Positions 33,499 to 45,090 of a stretch of 64,000 nucleotides of DNA are shown here, one piece after another (positions within the stretch are counted from its first letter, which is position 1; the number at the start of each line of letters is the position of its first letter). The notes under the pieces are model-generated. The model was not told where the DNA came from, made no database searches, and saw nothing but the letters and a program-made list of their open reading frames with translations. The DNA is from Lactuca virosa (taxonomy: Eukaryota; Streptophyta; Magnoliopsida; Asterales; Asteraceae). The position numbers and the translations under genes were made by a program. The stretch covers positions 361,972,667-362,036,666 of the forward strand of contig CAKMRJ010000001.1 in the NCBI GenBank assembly GCA_928212115.1, read 5' to 3'.

Positions 33499-33745
33499 TA
33501 AAGTAATAAAATACAGACTCCAGGTAGTATTAAATGGACAATACACCTCGGGGAGTCTTAAAGTAGCAAAATACAGACTCCAGGTAGTATTAAATGGACA
33601 ATACACCTCGGGGAGTCTAAAGTAATAAAATACAGACTCCAGGTAGTATTAAATGTACAATACACCTCGGGGAGTCTAAAGTAATAAAATACAAACTCCA
33701 GGTAGTATTAAATGTACAATACACCTCGGGGACTCTAAAGTAGCC
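33499..33745 (-). repeat. Tandem array 1, ~60-bp unit, four copies
   Basis: Each unit carries TAAAATACA, CTCCAGGTAGTATTAAATG and ACACCTCGGGGAGTC. The matching array in the other LTR is at about 42056-42298. Confidence 0.93.
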
Positions 33746-33800
33746 TTTAGTCCTAAGTCGGTTAATTAAAGGTTTAAATGTGAACTCGTATGTAACTAAA

Positions 33801-34049
33801 AAGATATATTATTATATTTTATCACCTCGTGTCTGCTAACCCAGATACGTGTAATCGTACTAAAGTTAACGCAAACTCGGAAATATATATTATTATATTT
33901 TATCACCTCGTGTCTGCTAACCCAGATACGTGTAATCGTACTAAAGTTAACGCAAACTCGGAAAGATATATTATTATATTTTTATCACCTCGTGTCTGCT
34001 AACCCAGATACGTGTAATCGTACTAAAGTTAACGCAAACCCGGCAAGAT
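33801..34049 (-). repeat. Tandem array 2, ~81-bp unit, three copies
   Basis: Units contain ATATATTATTATATTT, CACCTCGTGTCTGCTAACCC and ACTAAAGTTAACGC. The partner array is at 42355-42602. Confidence 0.93.
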
Positions 34050-34070
34050 ATATTAACGTGATTTTTCCCG

Positions 34071-34221
34071 GTACTTAGTATGGTGTGTTTCTCCAGGTAC
34101 TTGTTATAGTATGTTCCTCTATGTACTTGTTATAGTATGTTCCTCTATGTACTTGTTATAGTATGTTCCTCTATTTACTTGTTATAGTATGTTCCTCTAT
34201 GTACGTGTTATAGTATGTTGT
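34071..34221 (-). repeat. Tandem array 3, ~27-bp unit, about five copies
   Basis: Units are TACTTGTTATAGTATGTTCC plus CTCTATG. The partner array is at 42624-42773, and diverged relatives in reverse orientation are in LTR A (59640-59760). Confidence 0.93.
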
Positions 34222-35602
34222 GAACCCTTAAACTATACTTATTATAGGTTACTAGTAATGTACTTGAACTGTTGTTGAAAATACTTGTCTTACTACTAAG
34301 TTATGCTTGTACCTTAAAACGGAGTTTTGTTAGACTATAAAGTAACATAACTTGAAAGAGCTTTTGAAATGTTTTGATCACTTATAAAAGGCATAAGCAA
34401 TAATTTGAAAGATGTTTATAACAAACATTTACACAATTATCATTGTTTTCAACTTGTATTCCCCCCCTTAAAACATTTAAAACAGTTAAAAGATTCATTA
34501 CGGGGTATGGACTCACCTGATGTGGGTGATTCAACGAATACACGTGTAAGGATGAGAAGTTCCATGAATGAAGTCCCGAGACACAACAAGTGCTAAATGA
34601 CATATAATGACATATATTGGCATAAATATAGTGCTTGGAAGAAACCAAATGCAAGTAAACACCTCACGGGACTAGGAAACACTTTGACCAAGTGTTGGAA
34701 TCACATGTGATTCATCTAAAGGGTGTTTAAGGCCATGGTTTGGTGTTTACGGCCATGTGTTTACGGCCAAGGGAGTTTACGACCGTAAACTCATGGTCAA
34801 GGATGCATATGAGGGTGTTTGAAGGCTAGGGAAGCTTGAGGGAATTTTGCTCTACACAAGGATGTGGAAGACCCACTCAATGGAGAGTGTTGAGGAGTTT
34901 ACGGCCCATGGGAGTTTACTCCTGGTCGTAAACTCTCTAAATGGTCACATTTGGGGTCTTAAAGGTAAGGAGTCTCAAGGGTTCAAGTGTTCTAAGGCTT
35001 AGCTAGGGTCTTGAAGTGTTTAAGGTCCAAGACTTGACCAAAAATGGAGTTTACGGCCAAGGATGTTTACTCTTGGGCTGTAAAATCTCTAATGATGAGT
35101 TTGGTGATGATTCAAGGTCTTACAAAGCACATGGGAGTGTTCTAGCCTCAAATCCAAGCCTTAGGAAGAGTTTATGGCAAAAATGGAACCTTTATAGGAG
35201 TTTACGGCCTTGGGAGATGGCTTGGCCGTAAACTCCTTTTGATCCTTCATTCTTGATGTTTTCAAGGTCCTAAGCACGAACCTTAACTGGATATCAAGTA
35301 TAGGGAAGAGTACTTACGATATAGAGTCTTGAAAGGGTCGATTTTGGCCAAGAACACTAGTGTGTGTTCTTGGTGAAACTTGAAGATCTAGAAAATGGAA
35401 TGATTTCATGGATGGAATCAAAGAGTGTAACTAGTAGATGAAGTGTAACAACAAATCAAGGAAAGAACACTTATGTTTTTGATGATATAAGATGATGAAC
35501 TCGATGATACTTGAGAGGATTTGGAAGTGTTCTTAAGGTTGGAATGTAAGAATGAAGAAAGTTGAAGGATATGTGCCTGCATGGGGGGAGTTTACGGCCC
35601 AC

Positions 35603-35628
35603 CTTGAGTTTACGGCCGTAAACTCAAG
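35603..35628. repeat. 26-base perfect palindrome in the G3 LTR
   Basis: A perfect palindrome centred on ACGGCCGT, with the inner 20 bases GAGTTTACGGCCGTAAACTC. The right LTR has a shorter version (18 bases, 44170-44187). Many half-copies GTTTACGGCC lie between 34750 and 35240. Confidence 0.92.
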
Positions 35629-35846
35629 TGTTGTGGCCGTGAACTCCTTTTGATGAGGGTTAAGGCTCGAATGTTGCATAATGTCTCTAGCGGGTACTTC
35701 TCAACACTTATTCCTTAAGTGTATTTGGCTTATAACTCCTTAGAATGACCTTTAACCAGGCTAGAACTCATTACCAATGAGTCTGACACTCTGATGAGTT
35801 GACTGGCTGCGCTTTAAAAGCAAAAAAAAAAATTTGGGTTGTCACA

Positions 35847-35859
35847 TCATCCCCCCGTT
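35847..35859 (-). other. G3 polypurine tract
   Basis: The minus strand reads ACGGGGGGATGA directly next to the left LTR, which fixes the orientation. Confidence 0.85.
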
Positions 35860-36006
35860 AGATGGAATTTCGTCCCAAAATTAACTTTCTTAGTATTACT
35901 ATTGGGGTTGCGCTCCTCTGATTGGCAGAATACCCACTCGTAGACCTGGCACTTTGCCCTACTGTTCATGATAGGGTTCATACTCAGTCCATATATCATT
36001 ACCTCA

Positions 36007-36157
36007 TGTATACAAGTCGTATATAATTAGGATTAGTAAGACGGTCGGATCTGCGACTCTGCCCCAGGTCCACAACCAAACAAGGAACATGAGATAGGGA
36101 GGAAACACACATACTGAATCTACGTAATCATAATCATATACCACCCTCGCATATACA
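36007..36157 (-). repeat. Hairpin module I1 in the G3 internal region
   Basis: The left arm GTATATAATTAGGATTA (36019-36035) pairs with the right arm around 36125-36141 with about three mismatches. The core is ACAACCAAACAAGGAACATG. It lies about 160 bp from the polypurine tract. Confidence 0.7.
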
Positions 36158-36514
36158 CTGAATAGTGACAGGTGGGTTGTATTCGTCCGTAGCCTCTCTG
36201 CTCGAACTTGGTTTGGTGGATGAGTGGTATTTCGTGACGGTCTGCGGACATCTGACGATAAGGTTTCAGAGGAGAAAGTACTCTTCGCATGACTACTTCG
36301 GGGTTTTTAGAATACGAAAGATAAAACTAAGGTTTAGGTTGGACTGTCGATATGAATGACCGAAGTTTCGAGAACTTGATGGTCGAGGCGATAGAAACAT
36401 ATGAACTTAGTATGGTGAGGACCACGCCAATTCGTGACGAATGGTAGTAACGGACTCTTTACCGAACAAAGTTTTGCTGATTGGAAAGAAATGTATGTTA
36501 TACGATGATGTATC

Positions 36515-36640
36515 CCTAGCGTGCTCGAAAATGTACTCTTCGTGTGCTCGACAATGTACTTCTAGTGTGTTCGACTGTGTACTCTTAGTGCGTTCGAAAA
36601 TGTACTTCTAGTGTGTTCGAAAATGTACTCTTTGTAAATG
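36515..36640 (-). repeat. Tandem repeat, ~26-bp unit, about five copies
   Basis: Units read like GTGTTCGAAAATGTACTTCT with small changes. Confidence 0.85.
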
Positions 36641-36783
36641 TTCTAGTGCTTTCTGTTTTCCCTTTGATGTTAACACTCCTACGTATCGTACCGCGATGAG
36701 CGGGTACATACAAATGAAAGTGCTTTGATAACTGGTGGTGATACTTTATATCATGATGCTCCTCGGTACCACTACGATCGCCT

Positions 36784-36944
36784 GTCATATACAAGTTATG
36801 AATATTTAAAATGAATAAGACGGTCGACTCGACTGGGTAACTCTGCTTCAAATCCACAACCAAACAAGGAACAGGAATTAAGGCGGAATTTACTCACTCT
36901 AAGTCTGCAACATCTTAGTTATGCACAACCCTGATGTATATGTT
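36784..36944 (-). repeat. Hairpin module I2 in the G3 internal region
   Basis: The core ACAACCAAACAAGGAACAGG is intact. The arms start CATATACA and end TGTATATG; the inner pairing is weaker than in the other copies. Confidence 0.6.
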
Positions 36945-37154
36945 CAGCCATCGTAGCTTCTTTAAACGGATCCTTTAGTTCTCTTGAATACTGTGATCTA
37001 TTTCAATATGTGAGTTATTATGATTACTTTTAAAGTTTTCCCCAAGTTTTAGTCTTATATTATTATAAATTAAGTTTTAAACCAATACTTGTTTTTAAGA
37101 CGTACCAAAATCTCAAAAGCGGGATTTCCTCGCGGTTCGTTTATGACTTTTTTG

Positions 37155-37853
37155 TTAGATTCTTCCTCCTCCTCCGTCGCCTCCCTCTGTTGGGCAGTCT
37201 CTCTTGGCGTGACCCATTTCACCACATGAATAGCATACCTCAACTATACCCGCACCGGTGGTTGAAGTGATGTGCTGAGTTGGGGTTTCACAGGAACGAG
37301 CTTCTGTGTCTTCCCTCTCCATTGGACAGTTCCTCTTAAAGTGTCCCGATTTGCCGCACTTGAAACAGGCCAAGTTCACTTGGGGAATTGGCCGTGTTGG
37401 CGCCCTGCAGAAACGGGCAGTGTGCCCCTTTCTGCCGCAATTAGTGCATTGCAGCTCTCGGCAAGCTCCGTTGTGGTGGTAAGTGCATCTGTCGCACTTT
37501 GGGAGATTTCCTGCATATTTCTTGCCGGGGGTGGTAGTGGTAGTTGAAGTGCCAGATGTTGTGACTGTTGTTGTGGGTACGGGGGTAGTCATGGGTTGTC
37601 GTCTCTTCTTAGAACCTCGAGCCGACCTTTTTACCTTGTTATACCAGGACTTTCGCTTCCTGCTCTTAGGTTTGTGATCGGGGTTGTGTTTGTCACCAGA
37701 CACTAGCGGTCTCCCTTGATTGTTATTGTGATTAGCATTGAGCTGTGCCATGACGGCTGTCACAGCAGCTGTGACCGCAGCCTGGAAAGTAGCAGTGTCT
37801 ATCTGCAGAATTGGTGCCTCGCCTGTTGGCTAGTTCCTTCCTGGTGTAGACAT
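37155..37853 (-). pseudogene. gag: G3 gag remnant with multiple zinc knuckles
   Basis: The likely start is ATG 37853 (MSTPGRN), followed at codon 8 by a TAG (37830-37832). The frame then stays open to 37155. After an Ala/Val-rich helix there is a basic stretch (KPKSRKRKSWYNKVKRSARGSKKRR), a Thr-rich linker and cysteine motifs: a CX2C...C set (CDRCTYHHNGAC), then three zinc knuckles CTNCGRKGHTARFC, CFKCGKSGHFKRNC and CYSCGEMGHAKRDC, all CX2CX4HX4C. Knuckles bind RNA during packaging. The usual large capsid domain between the start and the basic stretch is missing, so even this gene is an internally deleted version. Three knuckles in a row fit chromovirus-like Gypsy Gag. Confidence 0.85.
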
Positions 37854-38486
37854 GATTTTGTTGCATCGCGAAAAATGATCTCGTGAGAAATGATGCTCAT
37901 TGCTAGTCGTATTCCATTATTTTTAATGTACTAATTAGTTTCACGCTTTGCCGGACTATTCTCAATGTTTTAGACGACACTCCTGAGATATGTCCAGGGT
38001 GGTGGGTAGAGGTAGGTATGGTACGAGTGATATTTAAACTAAGTTAATCTTGGTCTGAGTGTATCTAGTCCTGACTTCCACAGGGTGTTGGAAATAATTC
38101 ATCAAAGAGTCTGTACCTAATAAACTCTATGAATTCGGAATGACTATCCTCGAATGAATATATGTTACCTGAATAACTGTTACCAGCTCCATGTAAGAAA
38201 ATAATCCTAACACATAATGTGAGCAGTGCTTCCAATCGCTCATTAAGTTAACAAAATTATTATTTATTAGTGTGACGCATGAGACGTTTTGGTTACTTCG
38301 GTTGATCCTTCTTGGAAAACGTCTCCTGAACTTGCTGTTCTTCCTCCTGGATTCTCCTGTTATCCACTACGAGGAAGTGGTTACATCTATCTGGGTTTGT
38401 CGTGTGAGAATGGAAGTAACTAAAGAATCTATGAGTTGTAAGGTAACTTTATGGGGCGATCCTTACAGAGTCCTCCTATAATTGCA
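37854..38486 (-). other. G3 internal region, 5' side of gag
   Basis: No reading frame worth reporting. It lies between gag and hairpin module I3 and looks like untranslated leader. Confidence 0.5.
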
Positions 38487-38646
38487 CAATGTATACAAGT
38501 TGTATATAACTTAAGATTAAATAGACCTTCGAATAAGTGATCCTACTCCAAAACCACAACCAAACGAGGAACATGTAGTGAAGCGTAGATCACAAATTCT
38601 AAGTCTATAAGGTCTCAATTATATAAAACCTTGGGAGTATACATTG
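38487..38646 (-). repeat. Hairpin module I3, hit at its base by the Mutator-like element
   Basis: CAATGTATAC (38487-38496) and GTATACATTG (38637-38646) are perfectly inverted. Inside, GTGATC (38537-38542) pairs with GATCAC (38588-38593). The core is ACAACCAAACGAGGAACATG. The Mutator-like element target site (38644-38652) overlaps the right end. Confidence 0.75.
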
Positions 38647-38652
38647 TAAGAT

Positions 38653-40011
38653 GAGTAAATTACACGATTCGTCCCTGGTCCGAGTGTCAAATTGTGCGTT
38701 TAGTCCCTATTTTCAAAAATTAACTCGGACCGTCCCTTATATAGTTAAAAGTTGCATGTTTTGTCCCTACCAGACATAAAATGACTATAATACCCTTTTC
38801 TATTTCTTTTTCCTTTATTTTTAATTTGTTTATAATTTATCTATTAATTTTTTATTAATTATAAGTATTCTAAAAAATGAAATGGTCCCTAAGTCTTTCA
38901 GGTACACTCTCTCACTCACAACATCTTCTTCTCCATCTCCGGTGAGATCACCGGTGCCACCCTTTCTGCCGGAAACCACTGCATCACCCGGCTGATACCC
39001 CTTCTGCCGGAAACCTCCTCTATCGCCGTTATCTTTCTCCTAATCGTGATCCAACACCAGACCCGCTAACCTAGATTACCAGCGTTCCTCTTCCTTCACT
39101 TTTCCGACCGTCAGAGCTAAACACAGAGAGATAGAGGGGTGTCGCCACCTCCGTTGCCACCTGCACATCGTCCTCGTCACACCATTATCGCAATTTCTCT
39201 CTTAGTCCAAGCTTCCTAATTGTGCACCACCATCGATGTAGATCTGTACTCCAGAAAAAAACGAATCTCAGATCTACACCACAATCTCTAGTATCAACTC
39301 TAAACGGGCATCGTCTCTGATCTGCACCTTATTTTCTCAAATTTGCACCTCTTATTCTCAGATCTGTAAACCGATCATGTTCTTCGTTTGACTACAATCT
39401 TCATATTCTCAGATCTATAAACCCTTCATCTTCTCTGTTGGACCACTCTTCGACCACTGTCTTCAGGTGGCTGGTGGTCGGATGGTGTTGGTGGCTGGAA
39501 CTCTTTATCTTCTCGGATGTTTGTTGGTTGGTGGTGGTGTTGCCGGAAAAACGTGTATGGTGAAATAAGGAAACGAGAGTGTGAGAGGTGTATGGTTTTG
39601 TTGGGATTGATGGATTTTCTGGATTTACATATTTTTGATGGGTAAGGGTATCAATGGACGTCGTTTGAAGGTCAGCGTTAGGTGGTCGGAGATGGTGCTC
39701 GACAGTAGGTGGTCGGAGATGATGCCGGTTGGTGTAGGTCTATTTCCTAAAACTTCAAAGGGGTGGGTGGGTTTGAGTGGGGGTGGGGTATAGGGGATAG
39801 ACCATTTATTTATTTTTTATTTAATAAATTGAAAAAAACGATAAGTAAATTAAAAAAATAAATGATAAGGGTAAAATAGTCATTTTATGTCCGTCAGGGA
39901 CGGTCCACGTGAAAAAATAACATCACAGTGACGGTCCGAGTTAATTTTTAAAAATAGGGACTAAACGCGCAATTTGACACTCGGACCAGGGACGAATCGT
40001 GTAATTTACTC
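38653..40011. mobile_element. Mutator-like element (MULE), 1.36 kb, nested in G3
   Basis: Terminal inverted repeats start GAGTAAATTACACGATTCGT and agree for about 80 bases with few mismatches, with weaker similarity further in. The flanks are a perfect 9-bp duplication TTGTAAGAT (38644-38652 and 40012-40020), the length typical of Mutator-type insertion. There is no transposase. The interior 38920-39560 is more GC-rich and looks like plant leader or exon sequence (TCTCC and CCGG blocks), so a captured gene fragment is possible. It is the youngest layer of the nest. Confidence 0.92.
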
Positions 40012-40020
40012 TTGTAAGAT

Positions 40021-40542
40021 TATAGACCTATCCGTAAGGGTCCTTTAAGTTATCATGTAAGTTGTTTATATAGAGCCTAAAATACTCCTATAGTATTTTA
40101 ATGTAATCTTCTTGGTATGTTTCAAACTTGTTATCGCGTTATAGTGTCATAGAATACTCCTATAGTATTCTAACTCTAATGTACTTGATCTAGTATTCTC
40201 TTGACTGTTGTTTCGGTAAGTTTTAAGACTGTTGCAACACCACATCACTCCCAAACACATGTCGGTCACATCTCGAATGAGTATAGTTGATCAGGCTATA
40301 TTGATCCTAGCTATGATTACATAACTGTTCAGGTTTGACGACAGTGTTCAACCTTTAAATACTTTAGTTCTTTTCTTCTTGTGATACTTGGTCTAGTATG
40401 TACATGTATAAGCAAGTAGATATATTTTTATAACTTATCGTTATACCCTTAAAATATATCATTATCCAGAGCACTTAATCCCCATTGTATTTATAGTTGT
40501 ATATCTTTTATCAGTTGATATACTTAGTTCAGTATAAACAAT
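40021..40542 (-). other. G3 leader region right of the MULE
   Basis: Untranslated leader next to the primer site. Similar blocks (TATAGTATTTTA, GATCAGGCTATATTGATCC) are seen inverted in the leaders of A (60780-60950) and B (63600-63850). No gene. Confidence 0.6.
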
Positions 40543-40556
40543 GCTCTGATACCAAT
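40543..40556 (-). other. G3 primer-binding site
   Basis: The minus strand reads TTGGTATCAGAGC next to the right LTR, complementary to initiator tRNA-Met. Confidence 0.92.
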
Positions 40557-41039
40557 CTGTCACACCCCAAAAACGGAACGGCGGAAACGTTCTGTGGTGG
40601 AGGACGTCATGTTTAGTATCACAAGACATGCATCATAGTAATCAAAGTAATAAGCAATCATTTCATTAGAAAGAAAGTGTTTACAATGTGTGTTCACAAG
40701 ACATAGAATACATATGCAAATAACAAAACAATACTTGAAGCTACACTGCTCCATCTTCTGAATTCCCAGAGCGAGTACCTGTCTACTAGTTTCCTGAGAA
40801 TACAAGTTATTTGAAAGAGTTGATCAGCAATTAAGTTGATGAGTTCATAAGATTTTACTGATGTAAGTAAGTTGTAAAATGTTGTGGTAAAAATGTTGTT
40901 GAAAAAGTAGTTGAAAAATGTAGTGAGTTGTAAGTTCTGTTTAGAAAAGTTTGTCTGTTCCTCTTAGAAAATCCTATATTTTCTACTTTGATGAAAGATA
41001 CGTAAAAATGATTCTACAATCCTTTCTATGAGTACTAAA

Positions 41040-41215
41040 TGGATTCAAGTGATATAAAATTCAGAGTAAACAAACAATCGATTGTGAGCATCTGCCCTAG
41101 GCTCACTACCAAACAAGGTACAAGAAGTAAGGCGGATAGCACACATCCCATTGTTTGTTAGATCATTGTTGTATACAACCCTGGCGTATTCACTTGTTAC
41201 ACATGGAGTTAATTG
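41040..41215 (-). repeat. Hairpin module R1 (LTR partner of L1)
   Basis: Same layout as L1 in the right LTR, with a few substitutions such as GATTGTGAGC for GACTGTGCGC next to the stem. Confidence 0.7.
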
Positions 41216-41329
41216 TAATCGTTCCTTATTATTTAATGAAAAGATTCTTTAAGAAAATCCTTATTCCTTATAATAAAATGGTGACCACAGTGATTACTCC
41301 TATAATCAATTAGTTTATACTTGCTATAT

Positions 41330-41470
41330 ATGATCTAATATCGAATAGAGAGTTAATTGGGTGAATCTGCCCTAAGCCCACAACCAAACAAGGAACAGGA
41401 AGTAAGGCGGAAAGCACACATCCAACTAGCTATTGGGTATTAATGATATATACCCATGATGTATAAACTA
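41330..41470 (-). repeat. Hairpin module R2 (LTR partner of L2)
   Basis: Same layout as L2. The core is ACAACCAAACAAGGAACAGG. Confidence 0.7.
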
Positions 41471-41666
41471 AAGTATTATAGCGTTAATCACCTAAGGTCC
41501 TTTAAGTTTATACTGGTTTAATAAAATGGATTAAACCCTTAAGTGGTAAATTTCTAGTGTTGTAAACCAAAAGTTCTGATTTGGAAAGTATGTTCTGTAC
41601 TAGAAAACTGTGCATTGACTCTGTGTCCTATTACTTGACTCATACCTGGTACCCTTATGATGACTC

Positions 41667-41830
41667 AATGTATACTGGACATATATATCTAGAATCGAAT
41701 AGATAATAGACTGGGTGAATCTGTTCCAAGCCCACAACCAAACAAGGAATAGGAAATGAAGCGGAGAGCACACATCCTATTATCTGTCGGATCCTATTGA
41801 TATATATATGTATCCTTTGATGTATACATT
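41667..41830 (-). repeat. Hairpin module R3 (LTR partner of L3)
   Basis: AATGTATAC (41667-41675) and GTATACATT (41822-41830) close the hairpin, as in L3. Confidence 0.75.
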
Positions 41831-42055
41831 AAGGAATCATAAGGTTAGCATTATGGTCCTTTCTACTAAACATAGCCTTCTACCAAGGCATCAAATGTTA
41901 TGTGTGTTTGTTTCTTGTATTAGCGTGTATTTTCCCGGGTGAGACTATCTTTAACTAAATATAGCTTATACATTAATGAATATGTGAGAAGATCACAAAG
42001 TAAATGTAATAGGGAAAATAATGTTTTACCTCAACAGTGACACTGCTGGCTATAA

Positions 42056-42773
42056 AGTAATAAACTACATACTCCAGGTAGTATTAAATGGACAATACAC
42101 CTCGGGGAGTCTTAAAGTAGTAAAATACAGACTCCAGGTAGTATTAAATGGACAATACACCTCGGGGAGTTTAAAGTAATAAAATACACACTCCAGGTAG
42201 TACTAAATGTACAATACACCTCGGGGAGTCTAAAGTAATAAAATACAAACTCCAGGTAGTATTAAATTTACAATACACCTCGGGGACTCTAAAGTAGCCT
42301 TTAGTCCTAAGTCGGTTAATTAAAGGTTTAAATGTGAACTCGTATGTAACTAGGAAGATATATTATTATATTTTATCACCTCGTGTCTGCTAACCCAGAT
42401 ACGTGTAATCGTACTAAAGTTAACGCAAACTCGGAAAGATATATTATTATATTTTATCACCTCGTGTCTGCTAACCCAGATACGTGTAATCGTACTAAAG
42501 TTAACGCAAACTCGGAAAGATATATTATTATATTTTTATCACCTCGTGTCTGCTAACCCAGATACGTGTAATTGTACTAAAGTTAACGCAAACCCGGCAA
42601 GATATATTAACGTGATTTTTCCCGGTACTTAGTATGGTGTGTTCCTCCATGTACATGTTATAGTATGTTCCTCTATGTACTTGTTATAGTATGTTCCTCT
42701 ATGTACTTGTTATAGTATGTTCCTCTATGTACTTGTTATAGTATGTACCTCTATGTACGTGTTATAGTATGTT
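42056..42773 (-). repeat. Three tandem arrays of the right G3 LTR
   Basis: The same three arrays (60-, 81- and 27-bp units) in the same order as in the left LTR, with single-base differences between copies. Confidence 0.92.
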
Positions 42774-44409
42774 GTGAACCCTTAAACTATACCTATTATA
42801 GTTTACTAGTAATGTACTTGAACTGTTGTTGAAAATACTCGTTTTACAACTAAGTTATGCTTGTACCTTAAAACAGAGTTTTGTTAGACTATAAAGTAAC
42901 ATAACTTGAAAGAGCTTTTGAAATGTTTTGGTCACTTATAAAAGGCATAAGCAATAATTTGAAAGATGTTTATAACAAACATTTACACAATTATCATTGT
43001 GTTCAACTTGTATTCCCCTCCTTAAAACATTTAAAACAGTTAAAAGATTCATTACGGGGTATGGACTCACCTGATGTGGGTGATTCAACGAATACGCGTG
43101 TAAGGATGAGAAGTTCCACGAATGAAGTCCCGAGACACAACAAGTGCTAAATGACATATAATGACATATATTGGCATAAATATAGTGCTTGGAAGCAACC
43201 AAATGCAAGTAAACACCTCACGGGACTAGGAAACACTTTGACCAAGTGTTGGAATCACATGTGATTCATCTAAAGGGTGTTTAAGGCCATGGTTTGGTGT
43301 TTACGGCCATGTGTTTATGGACAAGGGAGTTTACGGCCATAAACTCATGGTCAAGGATGTATATGAGGGTGTTTGAAGGCTAGGGAAGCTTGAGGGAATT
43401 TTGCTCTACACAAGGATGTGGAAGACCCACTCAATGGAGAGTGTTGAGGAGTTTATGGCCCAGGGGAGTTTACTCCTGGCCGTAAACTCTCTAAATGGTC
43501 ACATTTGGGGTCTTAAAGGTAAGGAGTCTCAAGGGTTCAAGTGTTCTAAGGCTTAGCAAGGGTCTTGAAGTGTTTAAGGTCCAAGACTTGACCACAAATG
43601 GAGTTTACGGCCAAGGATGTTTACTCTTGGGCTGTAAACTCTCTAATGATGAGTTGGGTGATGATTCAAGGTCTTACAAAGCACATGGGAGTGTTCTAGC
43701 CTGAAATCCAAGCCTTAGGAAGAGTTTATGCCCAAAATGGCACCTTTATAGGAGTTTACGGCCTTGGGAGATGGCTTGGCCGTAAACTCCTTTTGGTCCT
43801 TCATTCTTGATGTTTTCAAGGTCCTAAGCACGAACCTTAACTGGATATCAAGTATAGGGAAGAGTACTTACGATATAGAGGCTTGAAAGGGTTGATTTTG
43901 GCCAAGAACACTAGTGTGTGTTCTTGGTGTTCTTCGTGAAACTTGAAGATCTAGAAAATGGAATGATTTCATGGATGGAATCAAAGAGTGTAACTAGTAG
44001 ATGAAGTGTAACAACAAATCAAGGAAAGAACACTTACGTTTTTGATGATCTAAGATGATGAACTCGATGATACTTGAGAGGATTTGGAAGTGTTCTTGAG
44101 GTTGGAATGTAAGAATGAAGAAAGTTGAAGGATATGAGCCAATATGGGGGGAGTTTACGGCCCACCTTCAGTTTACGGCCGTAAACTCAAGTGTTGTGGC
44201 CGTGAACTCCTTTTGATGAGGGTTAAGGCTCGAATGTTGCACAGTGTCTCTAGCGGGTACTTCCCAACACTTATTCCTTAAGTGTATTAGGCTTATAACT
44301 CCTTAGAATGACCTTTAACCAGGATAGAACTCATTACCAATGAGTCTGACACTCTGATGAGTTGACTGGCTGAGCTTTAAAAGCAAAAAAAAAATTTCGG
44401 GTTGTCACA

Positions 44410-45090
44410 ACAACAAATGGTACATTTTAGTCATTGTTGATGATTTTTCAAGATTCACGTGGGTTTATTTTCTCAGGCTGAAATCCGAAGTAGCCCAAAT
44501 CATGATTGACTTCATCAAAAAGATGGAAACAACGTTAAAGAAGACTGTTCGAAAAATCAAGAGTGATCATGGAACTGAATTTAAGAACAATGTTCTTGAT
44601 TCGTTTCTGGTGGACAAGGGCATTTCGCATAATTTTTCGTCTCCACATACACCACAACAAAATGCTGTAGTTGAACGAAGAAATAGATCTCTATGTGAAG
44701 CCGCAAGGACTATGCTGGCATATGCGAATCTTCCACAATACCTTTGGGCAGAAGCAATATCCACCGCATGTTTTACTCAAAATTGATCTTTCATCCATCG
44801 TCGTTTTAACATTACTCCATACGAAATACTCAACAATCGAAAACCTAATGTGAAATTCTTCCATGTTTTCGGATGAAGATGTTTTATTATGAATCTCAAG
44901 GATAACCTTTTGAAGTTTCAAGCAAAAGCTGATGAAGGAATTTTCTTGGGATATTCGCATAATTTCATCGCATATCGTGTGTTAAACAAACGAACACGAA
45001 AAGTGGAAGAAACTTTCAATCTTACCTTTGATGATTACTATATTAAACAAACTGAAAAGTATTTTGAAAATCATCCAATTCTTCAAGAAA
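44410..45090 (+). pseudogene. pol: C2 integrase, second half
   Basis: Resumes the interrupted gene after the repeated ACAAC. IVDDFSRFTWVYFLRLKSE leads to the second catalytic Asp in KIKSDHGTEF and the Glu in PQQNAVVERRNR, so with the Asp before G3 all three DD35E residues survive. Two in-frame stops, both TGA, lie at 44784-44786 and about 44874-44876. The Copia C-terminal block ADEGIFLGYSHNFIAYRV follows. The frame itself is kept throughout. Confidence 0.92.

Larger units (their letters stand above)
32002..35846 (-). repeat. G3 3' LTR (left)
   Basis: A 3,845-bp LTR with TGTCACACCCC at the left and GGGTTGTCACA at the right. It holds three long-hairpin modules (32470-33276), three tandem arrays (33499-34221), and many direct and inverted GTTTACGGCC motifs (34750-35645). 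The polypurine tract follows on its right. Confidence 0.95.
35860..37154 (-). other. G3 internal region between polypurine tract and gag
   Basis: The place where pol should lie. No RT, integrase or protease motif is found in any frame. It holds hairpin modules I1 and I2 and a ~26-bp tandem repeat at 36515-36640. Confidence 0.6.
32002..44409 (-). mobile_element. G3: gag-only Gypsy-type element with very long LTRs, nested in C2
   Basis: Inserted in the C2 integrase gene with target duplication ACAAC (31997-32001 and 44410-44414). The LTRs are 3,845 and 3,852 bp. The polypurine tract adjoins the left LTR and the tRNA-Met site adjoins the right LTR, so it reads on the minus strand. The internal region is only 4.7 kb, of which 1.36 kb is a later Mutator-like insertion. 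It holds a gag remnant but no visible protease, RT, RNase H or integrase. This matches a large non-autonomous derivative that depends on enzymes from another element. LTR copies are similar with small differences, including in tandem arrays. Confidence 0.93.
40558..44409 (-). repeat. G3 5' LTR (right)
   Basis: A 3,852-bp LTR matching 32002-35846 in order and content. The primer site is just left of it. The right flank is the target duplication ACAAC. Confidence 0.95.

Noticed and set aside
33499..34221. Regular repeats resembling a CRISPR array
   Set aside because: Plant LTR tandem arrays: the units are contiguous without unique spacers, and the same arrays are in both LTRs.
35786..35800. 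CTGATGAG, a hammerhead ribozyme-like word, near the G3 LTR edge (also near 44347)
   Set aside because: No CGAAA partner and no third stem at the needed distance.
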